NCBI RefSeq assembly: GCF_013307435.2
Contig: NZ_CP102845.1
Coordinates: forward strand, 4,441,001-4,505,000
Length of the DNA: 64,000 bases
Direction of reading: 5' to 3'
DNA from: Microvirga terrae
GTDB lineage: Bacteria; Pseudomonadota; Alphaproteobacteria; Rhizobiales; Beijerinckiaceae
The translations under genes were made by a program, and so were the position numbers. Below, in pieces: positions 8,820 to 18,290 of this stretch (the first letter of the stretch is position 1; the number at the start of each line of letters is the position of its first letter). The notes beneath the pieces are model-generated. The model saw only the letters and a program-made list of their open reading frames with translations, did not search any database and was not told the origin of the DNA.

Positions 8820-10022
8820 TCAGGCGACGAGCCTCGGGAGGGCTTCGCTGATCCGGCGGACCGCCTCTTCCACGTCCTCGGGCTTGCGCAGATAGCAAAG
8901 ACGCAGGTAGCCCTCCCCGGCCTCGCCGAAGGCGGAGCCCGGCGCGAGGCCCACATTGGCCTCATCGATGAGACGGAACGCGACATCCTTCGAGCTCGTG
9001 GCACCCTTGATCTTCAGGAAGGCATAGAAGGCGCCGCTCGGCGGGGCCAGCTCCACGAGGCCGGTCTCGGCCAGCTGCCCTACGATCTCCCGGCCGCGGC
9101 GGGCCTTGCCGATCTGATCGGCCAGGAAGCTCTCACCCTGCTCGATGGCCGCGACACCGGCGCGCTGGATGAAGACCGGCGTTCCGGAGGTCTGGTACTG
9201 CACCAGGTTCTCGATCACCTGGCCCATGGCCGGCGAGGCTTCGAGCCAGCCGAGGCGCCATCCGGTCATGGCCCAGTTCTTGGAAAAGGTCTGGATGAAG
9301 AGGATCTTGTCGTCCGCCTCCATGACATCGCGGAAGGAAGGCGCCCGTCCGTCGACGGTCAGCGCCGGATCGTGGATGAAGCGGCCATAGATCTCGTCCG
9401 CCACGATCCAGAGGCCGTGCCTCCTGGCGAGATCGAGCGCGGCGCGAAGATCCGCATGGCTTGCGACCCATCCGGTCGGGTTCGACGGCGAGTTGATGAC
9501 GATGGCGCGGGTCCGCGAGGTGATGGCCTTCTCGAGACGCTCGAAATCGAGATGCCAGCCGCGCGCGTCGATGGTCATCGGCACGGCCACGGGACGCGCG
9601 CCGGCAACGGTGATCGCACCGGTGAAATTCGGCCAGGCGGGGGTCGGGACCAGCACCTCGTCGCCGTTGCCTGCCAGCATGCGGAAGGCGAGCTGCATCG
9701 CCGGCATGCCGCCCGACGTCACGAAGAAGCGTTCCGGATCGAAGGGTTTGGCGTAAACATGTTCGTGGTAGGTGGCGATGGCCTGGCGCAGTTCGGGAAT
9801 GCCGCGCTGGTAGGTGTAGAAGGTTTCGCCTTTGGCAAGCGACTGGGCAGCCGCATCGCAGATGAAGGACGGGGTCGGCAGGTCACCCTCGCCCACCCAG
9901 AGCGGGATGATGCCGGGCTTCTGGCGACCGTAGGTGAACACGTCCACGATGCCGCTCGTCGGCGCCTTTTCCGCCTCGGGGCGCAGGTTGAGAACGGACG
10001 GAATCGAGACGGACGCGTTCAT
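8820..10022 (-). CDS. PLP-dependent aminotransferase, class I/II
   Basis: A 400-residue fold-type I aminotransferase. The ATG at 10022 (MNASVSIP) has GAGGAA about 8 bases upstream and is preferred over an upstream in-frame ATG at 10055. The PLP lysine lies in TFSKNWAMTGWRLGW, with NSPSNPTG and VADEIYGRF upstream and the substrate-binding Arg near the C-terminus (LRLCYL). Similar to aspartate/aromatic aminotransferases; the substrate is not predictable. Confidence 0.9.
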   Translation of the reverse strand: MNASVSIPSVLNLRPEAEKAPTSGIVDVFTYGRQKPGIIPLWVGEGDLPTPSFICDAAAQSLAKGETFYTYQRGIPELRQAIATYHEHVYAKPFDPERFFVTSGGMPAMQLAFRMLAGNGDEVLVPTPAWPNFTGAITVAGARPVAVPMTIDARGWHLDFERLEKAITSRTRAIVINSPSNPTGWVASHADLRAALDLARRHGLWIVADEIYGRFIHDPALTVDGRAPSFRDVMEADDKILFIQTFSKNWAMTGWRLGWLEASPAMGQVIENLVQYQTSGTPVFIQRAGVAAIEQGESFLADQIGKARRGREIVGQLAETGLVELAPPSGAFYAFLKIKGATSSKDVAFRLIDEANVGLAPGSAFGEAGEGYLRLCYLRKPEDVEEAVRRISEALPRLVA

Positions 10023-10137
10023 GGGGAAGTTCCTCGGAGACGGGCGATCAGGCATGGCCCGTTCGCCCGCTCAAGGCAAGTCCGGAATGGGTCTCATCAC
10101 GAAAGACGAAGGGTCCGATCGAAACCTGTGATCGATC

Positions 10138-10572
10138 TCAGCTCGTCCGCCCGGTCTTCAGGAGGTCGCGGATTTCCGTCAGCAGCTTCACGTCGGCCGG
10201 GATTTCCGGAGGCTTCTCGGCCGTGCCCGTCTTGGCATCTTCCGCACGGCGGAGGCGGTTCATGCCCTTGACCAGGAGGAAGAGGATCCAGGCGATGATG
10301 ACGAAGTTGATGGCGACCGTGATGAAGTTGCCCCAGCCGAGCACCGCCCCCTGCTTCTTGGCTTCCTCGAGCGAGCCCGCCGTGACGTTGCCCGACAGGG
10401 CCGTGAAGTAGTTCGAGAAATCGAGGCCGCCGGTGATGGCCCCGATGATCGGCATGAACACATCGCCCACGAGGGAATCCACGATCCTGCCGAACGCGGC
10501 ACCGATGATGATGCCGATGGCGAGATCGACCACGTTCCCCCGCAGGGCGAACTGCTTGAATTCATTCCACAT
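10138..10572 (-). CDS. mscL: Large-conductance mechanosensitive channel MscL
   Basis: A 144-residue inner-membrane channel. The ATG at 10572 ([20 protein letters not shown]) follows AGAGAGG by 6 bases; the extension to 10629 is not coding. TM1 ([21 protein letters not shown]) and TM2 ([19 protein letters not shown]) flank a periplasmic loop, followed by the charged C-terminal helix [14 protein letters not shown]. It forms a pentamer that opens on hypo-osmotic shock. Single-gene unit. Confidence 0.97.
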   Translation of the reverse strand: MWNEFKQFALRGNVVDLAIGIIIGAAFGRIVDSLVGDVFMPIIGAITGGLDFSNYFTALSGNVTAGSLEEAKKQGAVLGWGNFITVAINFVIIAWILFLLVKGMNRLRRAEDAKTGTAEKPPEIPADVKLLTEIRDLLKTGRTS

Positions 10573-10625
10573 GACCGGACCTCTCTGCTGCCCCCTGGCT
10601 AAAGCTGCCCGATCTGGGAATTTCG

Positions 10626-11153
10626 TCAAGCTTCACGGGCGGCCAGGAGATCCTTCAGATCGAGCCGCTGGGTGACCATCGCAAGTTCGCCCTCGGCCGT
10701 TCGCGGCCATTGCTCCTGCGGCCGGTCGACATAGAGTTCGATGCCGTTGCCGTCGGGATCGCTCAGGTAGAGCGCCTCGCTGACCCCGTGATCGCTCGCG
10801 CCCTGCAGCGGAATGCCGGTCTCGACCAACCGATAGAGCGCGTCGGCGAGGGCGGCCCGCGTCGGGTAGAGGATGGCCACATGGTAGAGACCGGTGGTGC
10901 CGGGAGGCGGCGGGGAACCGCCCTTGCTCTCCCAGGTGTTGAGACCGATGTGGTGATGGTAGCCCCCGGCGGACACGAAGGCCGCCTGGGTGCCGTAGCG
11001 CTGGATCAGCTCGAAGCCGAGCACGCCGCAATAGAAGGCAAGCGCTCGGTCCAGATCGGCCACCTTCAGGTGGACATGGCCGATCCTGACGCCGGGATCG
11101 ATGGGCCGGGCCACCGGCTGCCCGGTGGCATCATGGGGAATGGGCTTGATCAT
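10626..11153 (-). CDS. VOC family (glyoxalase/extradiol dioxygenase-like) protein
   Basis: A 175-residue protein beginning at ATG 11153 (MIKPIPHD). One vicinal-oxygen-chelate domain: metal ligands probably include His in [17 protein letters not shown], His in [12 protein letters not shown] and Glu in [10 protein letters not shown]. It lies 10 bases downstream of a DoxX gene and they form an operon divergent from a LysR gene. The same VOC plus DoxX pairing is known from quinone-resistance loci (MhqO/MhqP of Bacillus), so protection from quinones or electrophiles is plausible. Confidence 0.85.
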   Translation of the reverse strand: MIKPIPHDATGQPVARPIDPGVRIGHVHLKVADLDRALAFYCGVLGFELIQRYGTQAAFVSAGGYHHHIGLNTWESKGGSPPPPGTTGLYHVAILYPTRAALADALYRLVETGIPLQGASDHGVSEALYLSDPDGNGIELYVDRPQEQWPRTAEGELAMVTQRLDLKDLLAAREA

Positions 11154-11163
11154 GGAGCGAGCC

Positions 11164-11598
11164 TCAGGCCGAACGGGTGGACAATGCGGGAGCAGTCTTC
11201 GCCGAACCAGCCCGCACCGCAAGGGCGCCGTCTCCGAGAAGGGCCTGGGCCACGAGAGCAACGATCCAGAATGCCAGGTACTCCCAGCCGCCCTTCGGGT
11301 TGTTGAAGAAGAACCCGGCCGGGCCGTGCACGAACGCGATGGCGCCGAGAAGCACCGGGATCAGAGCCAGAGCGACCCAGCGGGTGAAGAACCCGAGGAT
11401 GAGGGCGATCCCGCCGGCCGTTTCGGCCGCGATGGTCAGGTAGGCCAGGGCCGGAGGGAGCCCGAGGCTGCCGAAGAACTGCGCCGCGCCGGCCGGCGTG
11501 AACACGAAGACCTTGAGGCCGGCATGGGCCAGGAACAGGACGCCGAGCGTGATGCGCAGAATGAGGGCGGCGTAGGGAGCGGTGCGGGTATCGATCAT
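11164..11598 (-). CDS. DoxX family membrane protein
   Basis: A 144-residue protein with four hydrophobic helices (ALILRITLGVLFLAHAGLK; LAYLTIAAETAGGIALILGFF; WVALALIPVLLGAIAFV; C-terminal YLAFWIVALVAQALLG), matching the DoxX/quinone oxidoreductase-like family. Start ATG at 11598 with AGGAGATCTCA upstream. First gene of the DoxX-VOC operon. Confidence 0.88.
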   Translation of the reverse strand: MIDTRTAPYAALILRITLGVLFLAHAGLKVFVFTPAGAAQFFGSLGLPPALAYLTIAAETAGGIALILGFFTRWVALALIPVLLGAIAFVHGPAGFFFNNPKGGWEYLAFWIVALVAQALLGDGALAVRAGSAKTAPALSTRSA

Positions 11599-11648
11599 TG
11601 AGATCTCCTGAAATCGGTCTTCCCATATGATCTCAAACCACTGATGTG

Positions 11649-11670
11649 ATAATCCAAGTATCGGAATTAT
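11649..11670. promoter_or_regulatory. Candidate LysR-type operator
   Basis: Between the divergent doxX and lysR genes there is an imperfect dyad, ATAATCC at 11649-11655 and GGAATTAT at 11663-11670. Its position about 50 bases from each start suits a LysR activation site overlapping the divergent promoters. Confidence 0.4.
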
Positions 11671-11699
11671 ACTTCACACCCGCAGAGTGAGATCGATCC

Positions 11700-12614
11700 A
11701 TGCTCGACCGTGTGACCGGCATGCAGGTCTTCGTCCGTGTCGCGACGCTCGGCAGCTTCTCGGCGGCGGCACGGTCGCTCCACCTGTCCCAGACCATGGT
11801 GACCAAGCATGTGGCCGCGCTGGAGGACCGGCTCGGCGTGAAGCTGCTGCACCGGTCCACGCGCAAGCTGGCGCTGACCGAAGCGGGACGGAGCTATCTC
11901 GCCGCCTGCGAGCGCATCCTGGCCGAGATTGAGGAAGCGGAAGCCTCGGCCAGTCTCGATCGCGTCGAGCCCCGGGGGACGCTGCGGCTCAACGTCCCCC
12001 TCACCTTCGGTTTCCGCCAGGTCGTTCCGGCTCTCGCCGAGTTCAGCCGGCTTTACCCTGCGGTCTCGTTCGACCTCGGACTGGCCGACCGCTATGTCGA
12101 CCTCATGGAGGAAGGCTGGGATCTGGCGGTCCGGATCGGCCGATTGAAGGATTCGAGCCTCGTTGCCCGGCGGCTCGCCCCCTGCCGGACCATCGTGTGC
12201 GCATCCCCGGCTTATCTGGAGGCGCACGGAACCCCGCGGACCCTGGATGATCTCGCCCGGCACAATTGCCTCGGCTACACCCTGCCGAGCGCCATCGGGG
12301 CGAACCGATGGACCTTCGGCACAGAAGGCGCCATGGTCGTGCCCATCCAGGGCAACCTCCGGGCCAACAACGGCGATGCCCTCCTGGCCGCCGCGGTTGC
12401 CGGACAGGGGCTGATCTATCAGCCCACCTTCATCGTCGGCGACAGCCTGCGGGCTGGCGATCTCGTCCCGGTCCTGCGCGACTACCCGACCTACGAGCCC
12501 GCCATCCATGCCGTCCTGCCTTCGGGCCGGCAAGCTCCGGCCAAGGTCCGCGCCTTCGTGGCGTTCCTGGCCGCGCGTTTCGGGCCGGAACCGGAATGGG
12601 ATCGCGGCCTGTGA
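11700..12614 (+). CDS. LysR family transcriptional regulator
   Basis: A 304-residue regulator: winged-helix DNA-binding domain at residues 5-65 (VATLGSFSAAARSLHLSQTMVTKHVAALE) and periplasmic-binding-like effector domain at about 92-295. Close in pattern to the CrgA/AaeR-type LysR group. Divergent from doxX-VOC, which it most likely regulates. Confidence 0.93.
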   Translation: MLDRVTGMQVFVRVATLGSFSAAARSLHLSQTMVTKHVAALEDRLGVKLLHRSTRKLALTEAGRSYLAACERILAEIEEAEASASLDRVEPRGTLRLNVPLTFGFRQVVPALAEFSRLYPAVSFDLGLADRYVDLMEEGWDLAVRIGRLKDSSLVARRLAPCRTIVCASPAYLEAHGTPRTLDDLARHNCLGYTLPSAIGANRWTFGTEGAMVVPIQGNLRANNGDALLAAAVAGQGLIYQPTFIVGDSLRAGDLVPVLRDYPTYEPAIHAVLPSGRQAPAKVRAFVAFLAARFGPEPEWDRGL

Positions 12615-12685
12615 CGGCCCTGCGATGGCTTTCGTGCGCCTGAACGGCTAAACCTGTTGGACGTTTGCTTTTGAGGGTTGAGCCT

Positions 12686-15600
12686 ATGGTTGCCACCTGG
12701 GCCGTCGTGCTGTCGGCGCTGGTTTATCTCTGCTTCCTGTTCACCGTGGCCCACTGGGGCGATTATGGCGGGCGGCGCTTCATTCAGGGTCCGGCTCGCT
12801 CCACCATCGCGTCCCTCGCCCTTGCCGTCTATTGCACGTCCTGGACCTTCTTCGGATCCGTCGGGCTCGCCAGCCATTCCGGCTTCGACTTCCTGGCCAT
12901 CTATATCGGGCCGATCCTCGTCATCGGCTTGGGCTATCCCCTCGTCGCCCGGATCGTCAGGGTGGCCAAGACGCAGAACATCTCCTCCATCGCCGACTTC
13001 GTCGCGGCCCGCTACGGCAAGAGTGAACGGGTGGCCGCCCTCGTGAGCCTGATCGCCCTTGTCGGCTCCGTGCCTTACATCGCCTTGCAGCTGAAGGCGG
13101 TCTCGTCATCGCTCGACGTCTTTCTCGGAGCGGCCAACGAGACGTTCCCGTCGCAGCTTCCCTTCATCGGTGATCTCGCCTTCGTGGTGGCGCTCGTATT
13201 GGCGGGGTTTGCGGTCGCGTTCGGCACCCGCCACACGGATGCGACGGAGCACCAGAACGGGCTCCTTCTGGCGATCTCCCTGGAATCCCTGGTCAAGCTC
13301 ATCGCCTTCCTGATCGTCGGCGGATACATCACCTTCGTGATGTTCGACGGCTACGATGCCATCGTGCAGCGCCTCCACGCGCAGGGGACCACGGCGGATC
13401 TGATGAGCCGGACCTCGGGCTTCGGCAGCTACATCACCCTCATCCTGCTCTCCACCTGCGCGGCTCTCCTCCTGCCGCGCCAGTTTCACGTGACGGTGGT
13501 CGAGAACCATGACATCGCGGATCTGAAGCGGACCGCTTGGCTGTTCCCGCTCTATCTGCTCCTCATCAATCTCTTCGTAATCCCGATCGCGCTCGCAGGC
13601 CTTGCGTCGTTTCCGGAGGGCGCGGTCGACCGGGACATGACCCTGCTGGCGTTGCCGCTCGCCGACGGGGCGGGTACCGTCGCGGTCATTGCCTTCCTGG
13701 GCGGATTCTCGGCCGCCACAGCAATGGTGATCGTAGACTCCGTCGCCGTGGCGGTGATGATCTCCAACCACCTCGTCATGCCCATCGTCCTGCGGCGGCG
13801 CGCCTTTGCGGGAATCGATCCCGGCAATTTCGTGATCGGCGTGCGGCGCATCTCGATCGTCGTCGTCATTCTCCTGGGCTATGCCTATTACCGCGCCTCC
13901 GGCGAAGCGGCGCTTGCCGCCATCGGGCTTCTTTCCTTCGCGGCTATCGCGCAGGTCGCGCCTGCCTTTCTCGGCGGTCTCATCTGGTCGCGCGGCACGG
14001 CGTTCGGGGCCAGCATCGGGCTCGTGGTCGGCTTTCTCACCTGGGCCTACACGCTTCTCCTGCCGAGCCTCGTCTGGGACGGGGTGTTCTGGTCCGACGT
14101 GGTCGTCACCGGTCCATTCGGCATCACGGCCCTCAAACCGACCGCCCTGTTCGGCGTCGACCTGCCCCAGCTGACCCATGGCGTGGTCTGGAGCCTGACG
14201 CTCAACATCCTGTGCTATATCGGCTTCTCCCTGTGGCGGCCGGTGACCGCCATGGAGCAGATCCAGGCCGATCTGTTCATAGGCGAAGCCGCCGCCTCGG
14301 CGGCCCCGAGCTTCCGCCTGTTCCGCGCCAGCGTCACGGTCGGCGAACTGCGCGCCACCGTCGCCCGCTACCTCGGCGAGGAGCGGACGAACCGATCTTT
14401 CGAAGGATTCACCCATAGCCGCGGACAGAACCTCGACCCGCGGGCCGAAGCCGATGTCCATCTCCTGCGCTACGCGGAGCACCTCCTGGCATCGGCCATC
14501 GGCACGGCGTCCTCGCGCCTCGCGCTGTCGCTGCTCCTGCGCCGCCGCACCGTTTCCACGGAAGCCGCTCTCAAGCTGCTCGACGATGCGTCCGCGGCCA
14601 TCCAGCACAGCCGCGACCTGCTCCAGCATGCGCTCAACTACGCCAAGCAGGGCATCACCGTGCTCGACAGCGATCTGCGCCTGCTCGCCTGGAACCAAGC
14701 CTTCATCGATCTCTACGACATGCCCCCCAACTTCGTGCATGTGGGGATCAGCATGGAGCGCATCGTGCACTACAACGCCTCGCGCGGATCCTATGGACCG
14801 GGCAAGATCGACGAGCTGGTGGCCGCGCGCCTGCACTCGTTCCGGCACGATGTGGAGCCCGTGCGCCTCAGGCTCTATCCGTCCGGCAAGGTGATCGAGA
14901 TCCGGTCGAACCTGCTTCCCGACGGCGGCCACGTGACCACCTACACGGACGTGACCGAAACGGTTCTGGCCGAGGAGGCGAGCCGCCGGGCGAACGAGAC
15001 CCTGGAACAGCGCGTGCGCGAGCGAACCGAAGAGCTGACGCGCCTCAACGAAGCCCTGCGCAGCGCCAAGGCCGAAGCCGACGAGGCGAACATCTCGAAG
15101 ACGCGCTTTCTCGCCGCCGCCTCGCACGACATCCTGCAGCCGCTCAATGCGGCGCGCCTCTATGCGGTCTCCCTGGTGGAGCGGGACCGCGAAGCAGGCG
15201 ACGGGACGCTCGCCGAGAACATCGACGCCTCCCTCGACGCGGTCGAGGAAATCCTGACCGCCATCCTCGACATCTCGCGCCTCGACACCGGCGCGATGAA
15301 GCCGCAATGGTCGAGCTTCCGCATCGACGAGCTGTTCCGCCAGCTCCAGCGCGAGTTCGAGCCCGTGGCGCGCAACAAGGACCTCAAGCTCACCTTCGTG
15401 CCGTCCTCCCTGACCGTACGCTCCGACCGGCGCCTGATGCGCCGCCTGCTGCAGAACCTGATCTCCAACGCGATCAAGTACACGCCGTCGGGCCGCGTGA
15501 TCGTCGGTGGGCGCCGTCGCGGCAGCCATATCGTGCTCGAGGTGTGGGACACGGGTCTCGGCATTCCGCCCTCGAAGCAGCGCATCGTCTTCCGCGAGTT

Positions 15601-16195
15601 CCAGCGCCTCGATCAGGGCATGAAGGCCGCGCGGGGCTTGGGCCTCGGCCTGTCCATCGTCGAGCGCATCGGACGCGTGCTCAAACATCCGATCACGCTG
15701 AATTCGGAGGTCGGACGCGGATCCGTGTTCCGGGTCGAGGTGCCTGTGGTGGCGGCTCTTCCGGCGACGGCCGCCACGCCCGAGCCGCCGAAGCCGGCTG
15801 CGACGATGCTGTCAGGCCTGCGCGTCCTCGTGATCGACAACGAGCCGGCGATCCTCGAGGGCATGCGCCTGCTCCTCTCGGGCTGGGGCTGCGATACCTG
15901 GACGGCGTCGGACCTGGAGAGCGCCCATCAGGCGCTCAGAACGCATAAGGCCCTGCCGGAGGTGATCATCGCCGATTATCACCTCGACGAGACGGACGGC
16001 CTCGAGCTGATCAAGGCCCTGCGCTGGAAGACCCAGGTCGACACGCCGGCCGTGCTCGTGACCGCGGACCGCACGCCGGTCGTTCGCGACGCCGCGGCGG
16101 CCATGAACATCCATGTGCTCAACAAGCCCCTGAAGCCGGCGGCCTTGCGGGCCCTGCTGACCCAGTGGCGGGCCACGAAGGTGGCGGCGGAGTAG
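12686..16195 (+). CDS. Hybrid sensor histidine kinase with sodium/solute symporter domain (CrbS/CbrA-like)
   Basis: A 1169-residue membrane sensor. The ATG at 12686 follows GAGGG; an upstream TTG at 12665 is unlikely. Residues 1 to about 525 form a 13-helix SSSF (sodium:solute symporter) domain. A STAC-like linker (VGELRATVARYLGEE) follows, then PAS (about 650-760), a coiled coil, HisKA (phospho-accepting His in AASHDILQPLN near 813), HATPase_c (N-box NLISNAIKY near 925, GLGLGLS) and a C-terminal receiver domain (about 1045-1160; acidic DNEP, phospho-acceptor Asp in ADYHLD, Lys in NKPLKP). In gammaproteobacteria this architecture controls acetate or amino-acid use. A matching LuxR-type regulator occurs at 41596-42267. 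Confidence 0.92.
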   Translation: MVATWAVVLSALVYLCFLFTVAHWGDYGGRRFIQGPARSTIASLALAVYCTSWTFFGSVGLASHSGFDFLAIYIGPILVIGLGYPLVARIVRVAKTQNISSIADFVAARYGKSERVAALVSLIALVGSVPYIALQLKAVSSSLDVFLGAANETFPSQLPFIGDLAFVVALVLAGFAVAFGTRHTDATEHQNGLLLAISLESLVKLIAFLIVGGYITFVMFDGYDAIVQRLHAQGTTADLMSRTSGFGSYITLILLSTCAALLLPRQFHVTVVENHDIADLKRTAWLFPLYLLLINLFVIPIALAGLASFPEGAVDRDMTLLALPLADGAGTVAVIAFLGGFSAATAMVIVDSVAVAVMISNHLVMPIVLRRRAFAGIDPGNFVIGVRRISIVVVILLGYAYYRASGEAALAAIGLLSFAAIAQVAPAFLGGLIWSRGTAFGASIGLVVGFLTWAYTLLLPSLVWDGVFWSDVVVTGPFGITALKPTALFGVDLPQLTHGVVWSLTLNILCYIGFSLWRPVTAMEQIQADLFIGEAAASAAPSFRLFRASVTVGELRATVARYLGEERTNRSFEGFTHSRGQNLDPRAEADVHLLRYAEHLLASAIGTASSRLALSLLLRRRTVSTEAALKLLDDASAAIQHSRDLLQHALNYAKQGITVLDSDLRLLAWNQAFIDLYDMPPNFVHVGISMERIVHYNASRGSYGPGKIDELVAARLHSFRHDVEPVRLRLYPSGKVIEIRSNLLPDGGHVTTYTDVTETVLAEEASRRANETLEQRVRERTEELTRLNEALRSAKAEADEANISKTRFLAAASHDILQPLNAARLYAVSLVERDREAGDGTLAENIDASLDAVEEILTAILDISRLDTGAMKPQWSSFRIDELFRQLQREFEPVARNKDLKLTFVPSSLTVRSDRRLMRRLLQNLISNAIKYTPSGRVIVGGRRRGSHIVLEVWDTGLGIPPSKQRIVFREFQRLDQGMKAARGLGLGLSIVERIGRVLKHPITLNSEVGRGSVFRVEVPVVAALPATAATPEPPKPAATMLSGLRVLVIDNEPAILEGMRLLLSGWGCDTWTASDLESAHQALRTHKALPEVIIADYHLDETDGLELIKALRWKTQVDTPAVLVTADRTPVVRDAAAAMNIHVLNKPLKPAALRALLTQWRATKVAAE

Positions 16196-16207
16196 GAACC
16201 GGCACTC

Positions 16208-16316
16208 CGTCATCACCGGCCTTGTGTCGGTGATCCCGATTCCAAGAGCGCTGAGCTTCAGAAAGTCGGGATGGCCGGGACTGATCCCCGGATCAAGTCC
16301 GGGGACGGCCATGACG
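16208..16316. repeat. Double-hairpin intergenic repeat, copy 1 (inverted orientation)
   Basis: CGTCATCACCGGC at 16208 pairs with the nearby TCGGTGAT, and ATGGCCGGGAC pairs with a downstream copy ending in GGCCATGACG. The same two hairpins, in the opposite order, form the copies at 18884, 37538 and 38031. It fills the gap between the kinase and the convergent racemase gene. Confidence 0.75.
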
Positions 16317-16339
16317 TGGGAGAGGTCACGAGAAAGGCG

Positions 16340-17044
16340 TCATTCCGCCTGCAATGCCCGATCCACAGCCGCGAGCGCATGGAGTGTCGTCGTGTCGAAC
16401 AACGGAACGGCGCTGTCCGCATCCGAGACCAGCAGCATGATCTCGGTGCATCCGAGGATGATCCCCTGTGCGCCGTGTTCGATCAGGCGCGCGATGATCT
16501 CTCGGTAGGCCTGCCGCGACTCCGGCCTGACCGTCCCGAGCACGAGCTCCTTGTAGATGATCTCGTGCACGATCCGCCGGTCGTCCTCTTCCGGGACGAT
16601 CACGTCGAGCCCATGATGCTGCTGCAGGCGGCCCTTGTAGAAGTCCTGCTCCATCGTAAAGGCCGTGCCCAGGAGGCCGATGCGTTCCAAGCCCGCCGCC
16701 TTGATCTTCGCGGCCGTGGGATCGGCGATGTGAAGCAGCGGAAGGCCCACGGCCGACGAGACCGCATCGGCGAGGCGGTGCATCGTGTTGGTGCAGATGA
16801 CGATGAAGTCCGCTCCGCCGCGCTCCAGGCGCAGGGCGGCCTCCTCCATCGCCTCGGCGAGCCTGTCCCATTCGCCGTCATGCTGCAGCCGCTTGATGTC
16901 CTCGAAATCGAAGGAATACATCAGGCATTGGGCCGAGTGGACTCCGCCGAGGCGCCGGTTCGTCTCCTGGTTGATGATGCGGTAATACTCGGCCGAGCTT
17001 TCCCAGCTCATGCCGCCGATGAGCCCGATCGTCCTTGGTTGCAT
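16340..17044 (-). CDS. Aspartate/glutamate racemase family protein
   Basis: A 234-residue cofactor-independent racemase. N-terminal TIGLIGGMSWESSAEYY, catalytic Cys pair in IVICTNTMH near residue 84 and ILGCTEIMLL near 197. Both cysteines are present, so racemase activity is plausible; aspartate is the most likely substrate by resemblance. It is downstream, by 9 bases, of the DsbA-family isomerase gene. Confidence 0.9.
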   Translation of the reverse strand: MQPRTIGLIGGMSWESSAEYYRIINQETNRRLGGVHSAQCLMYSFDFEDIKRLQHDGEWDRLAEAMEEAALRLERGGADFIVICTNTMHRLADAVSSAVGLPLLHIADPTAAKIKAAGLERIGLLGTAFTMEQDFYKGRLQQHHGLDVIVPEEDDRRIVHEIIYKELVLGTVRPESRQAYREIIARLIEHGAQGIILGCTEIMLLVSDADSAVPLFDTTTLHALAAVDRALQAE

Positions 17045-17053
17045 GGCTGGGCC

Positions 17054-17677
17054 TCACGAACTCGGTGTGTAGGGCTCGCGGCCGCTTGTCAGCGCATCGT
17101 CCAGCAGTTCGAGCCGATCCTGGCCCCAGAACACTTCCCCGTCGAGCACATAGGCGGGCGAGCCGAAGACGTCGCCCGCCACCGCGTTTTCCAGGTTGAG
17201 GGCATAGATCGCCTCGGTGGTACTGCCGGTCACCACGTCCATGAGGGAGGACGAGTCGAGCCCCGCCTGCTCGGCCAGTTCCGCGAGAACGAGCGGATCG
17301 GACAGGTCACGCTCCTCCTCCCATACGGCGGCGAAAGCCCGGCGCAGGAAGACGTCGGGGCTCTTGCCGGATGCCGTGATCGCGATGACGAAACGGTCGG
17401 CGAGGTTCACGTCGAACGGCCAGTGCTTCGGGCTGATGTTGAAGGACAGGCCGCGTTTCTCACGCCAGCGCTGCAATTCGAGGATCCGGTAGCGCTGCCG
17501 CGCCGGGTGGCGCTGAGCCAGGGGCAGGCCGCCGGTCTCCGAGAAGACGCGGCCCAGGAAGACGGGCTTGTAGTTGACCTCGACGCCGTGCTTCTGCACG
17601 ATCTCCATGAAAGGCGCATGGCCGATATAGGCCCAGGGGCTCACGAGGGAGAAGTAATAGTCGATGATGCGGGGCAT
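17054..17677 (-). CDS. 2-hydroxychromene-2-carboxylate isomerase / DsbA-family protein
   Basis: A 207-residue kappa-class GST/HCCA isomerase-like thioredoxin fold. Start ATG 17677 (MPRIIDYYFSLVSPWAYIG); the active-site Ser is in SLVSPWAY instead of a DsbA CxxC. The C-terminal VFGSPAYVLDGEVFWGQDRL is diagnostic. Related enzymes isomerise chromene carboxylates in naphthalene breakdown; here no aromatic pathway surrounds it, so a glutathione-linked role is equally possible. Confidence 0.88.
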   Translation of the reverse strand: MPRIIDYYFSLVSPWAYIGHAPFMEIVQKHGVEVNYKPVFLGRVFSETGGLPLAQRHPARQRYRILELQRWREKRGLSFNISPKHWPFDVNLADRFVIAITASGKSPDVFLRRAFAAVWEEERDLSDPLVLAELAEQAGLDSSSLMDVVTGSTTEAIYALNLENAVAGDVFGSPAYVLDGEVFWGQDRLELLDDALTSGREPYTPSS

Positions 17678-17731
17678 GGATCCGATTCGGGGTTGCGCTG
17701 GCCGGAACGGCGTCGGCCCCACCTTGAACCA

Positions 17732-18280
17732 TCAGGCGGCGCTCTTCAACGTCTCTTCGGCTGCCAGGAAAGCCTCGACTTCGGGGGCGGCTGCCGGCGC
17801 CTGCGCATCGACCCCGATCTCGCCGAGCAGGCGCTCCATGGGAACGAAGCGACGCTCCCTGCGGTCATAGAGCCCCGCCCGCACGAGCGCGATGGCGTTG
17901 AGCACGGGACGGCCGTCCCTGGCTTTCGAGATCAGCCGGTGCTCCATCACCACATGGTTGGCCGACCAGGTCAGGATGCGGGTCTCCAGCGCGAAGGCGC
18001 GAAAGGGCCTCAGCTCCCGCCGGAAGCGGATCTGTCCCGCTCCCACGACGGGCACCCAGCCGTGCCTGAGGATGGGGCGCCACAGGCCGGACCGGATCAT
18101 GATGTCGGTTCGCCCGAGATCCATGAGCGTCCAGTAGCGCCCGTTGTTCATGTGCAGAGACGTATCCAGATCATGCGGCCACACCCGGAATCCCAGGCGC
18201 GACACGTCCCGCGCCGGATCGAGCTTCCTTCGGAAGAGCGACATGACGATGAGGTGAAGGACGCGCAGCCACAGATTCAT
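17732..18280 (-). CDS. Thioesterase family protein (hot-dog fold)
   Basis: A 182-residue protein of the 4HBT_2/THEM6-like group, with the hot-dog motif RVWPHDLDTSLHMNNGRYW near residue 33 and VVMEHRLISKA near 110. An N-terminal hydrophobic stretch (LWLRVLHLIVMSLF) could anchor it to the membrane. Ten bases downstream of the DinB gene, hence cotranscribed. Confidence 0.82.
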   Translation of the reverse strand: MNLWLRVLHLIVMSLFRRKLDPARDVSRLGFRVWPHDLDTSLHMNNGRYWTLMDLGRTDIMIRSGLWRPILRHGWVPVVGAGQIRFRRELRPFRAFALETRILTWSANHVVMEHRLISKARDGRPVLNAIALVRAGLYDRRERRFVPMERLLGEIGVDAQAPAAAPEVEAFLAAEETLKSAA

Positions 18281-18290
18281 GCCAGGCCCA

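Noticed and set aside
13106..15688. 860-codon open frame on the minus strand
   Set aside because: It is the antisense shadow of the histidine kinase; its composition is a high-GC artefact (Arg/Ala/Asp-rich) with no domain, whereas the plus strand shows all kinase motifs in order.
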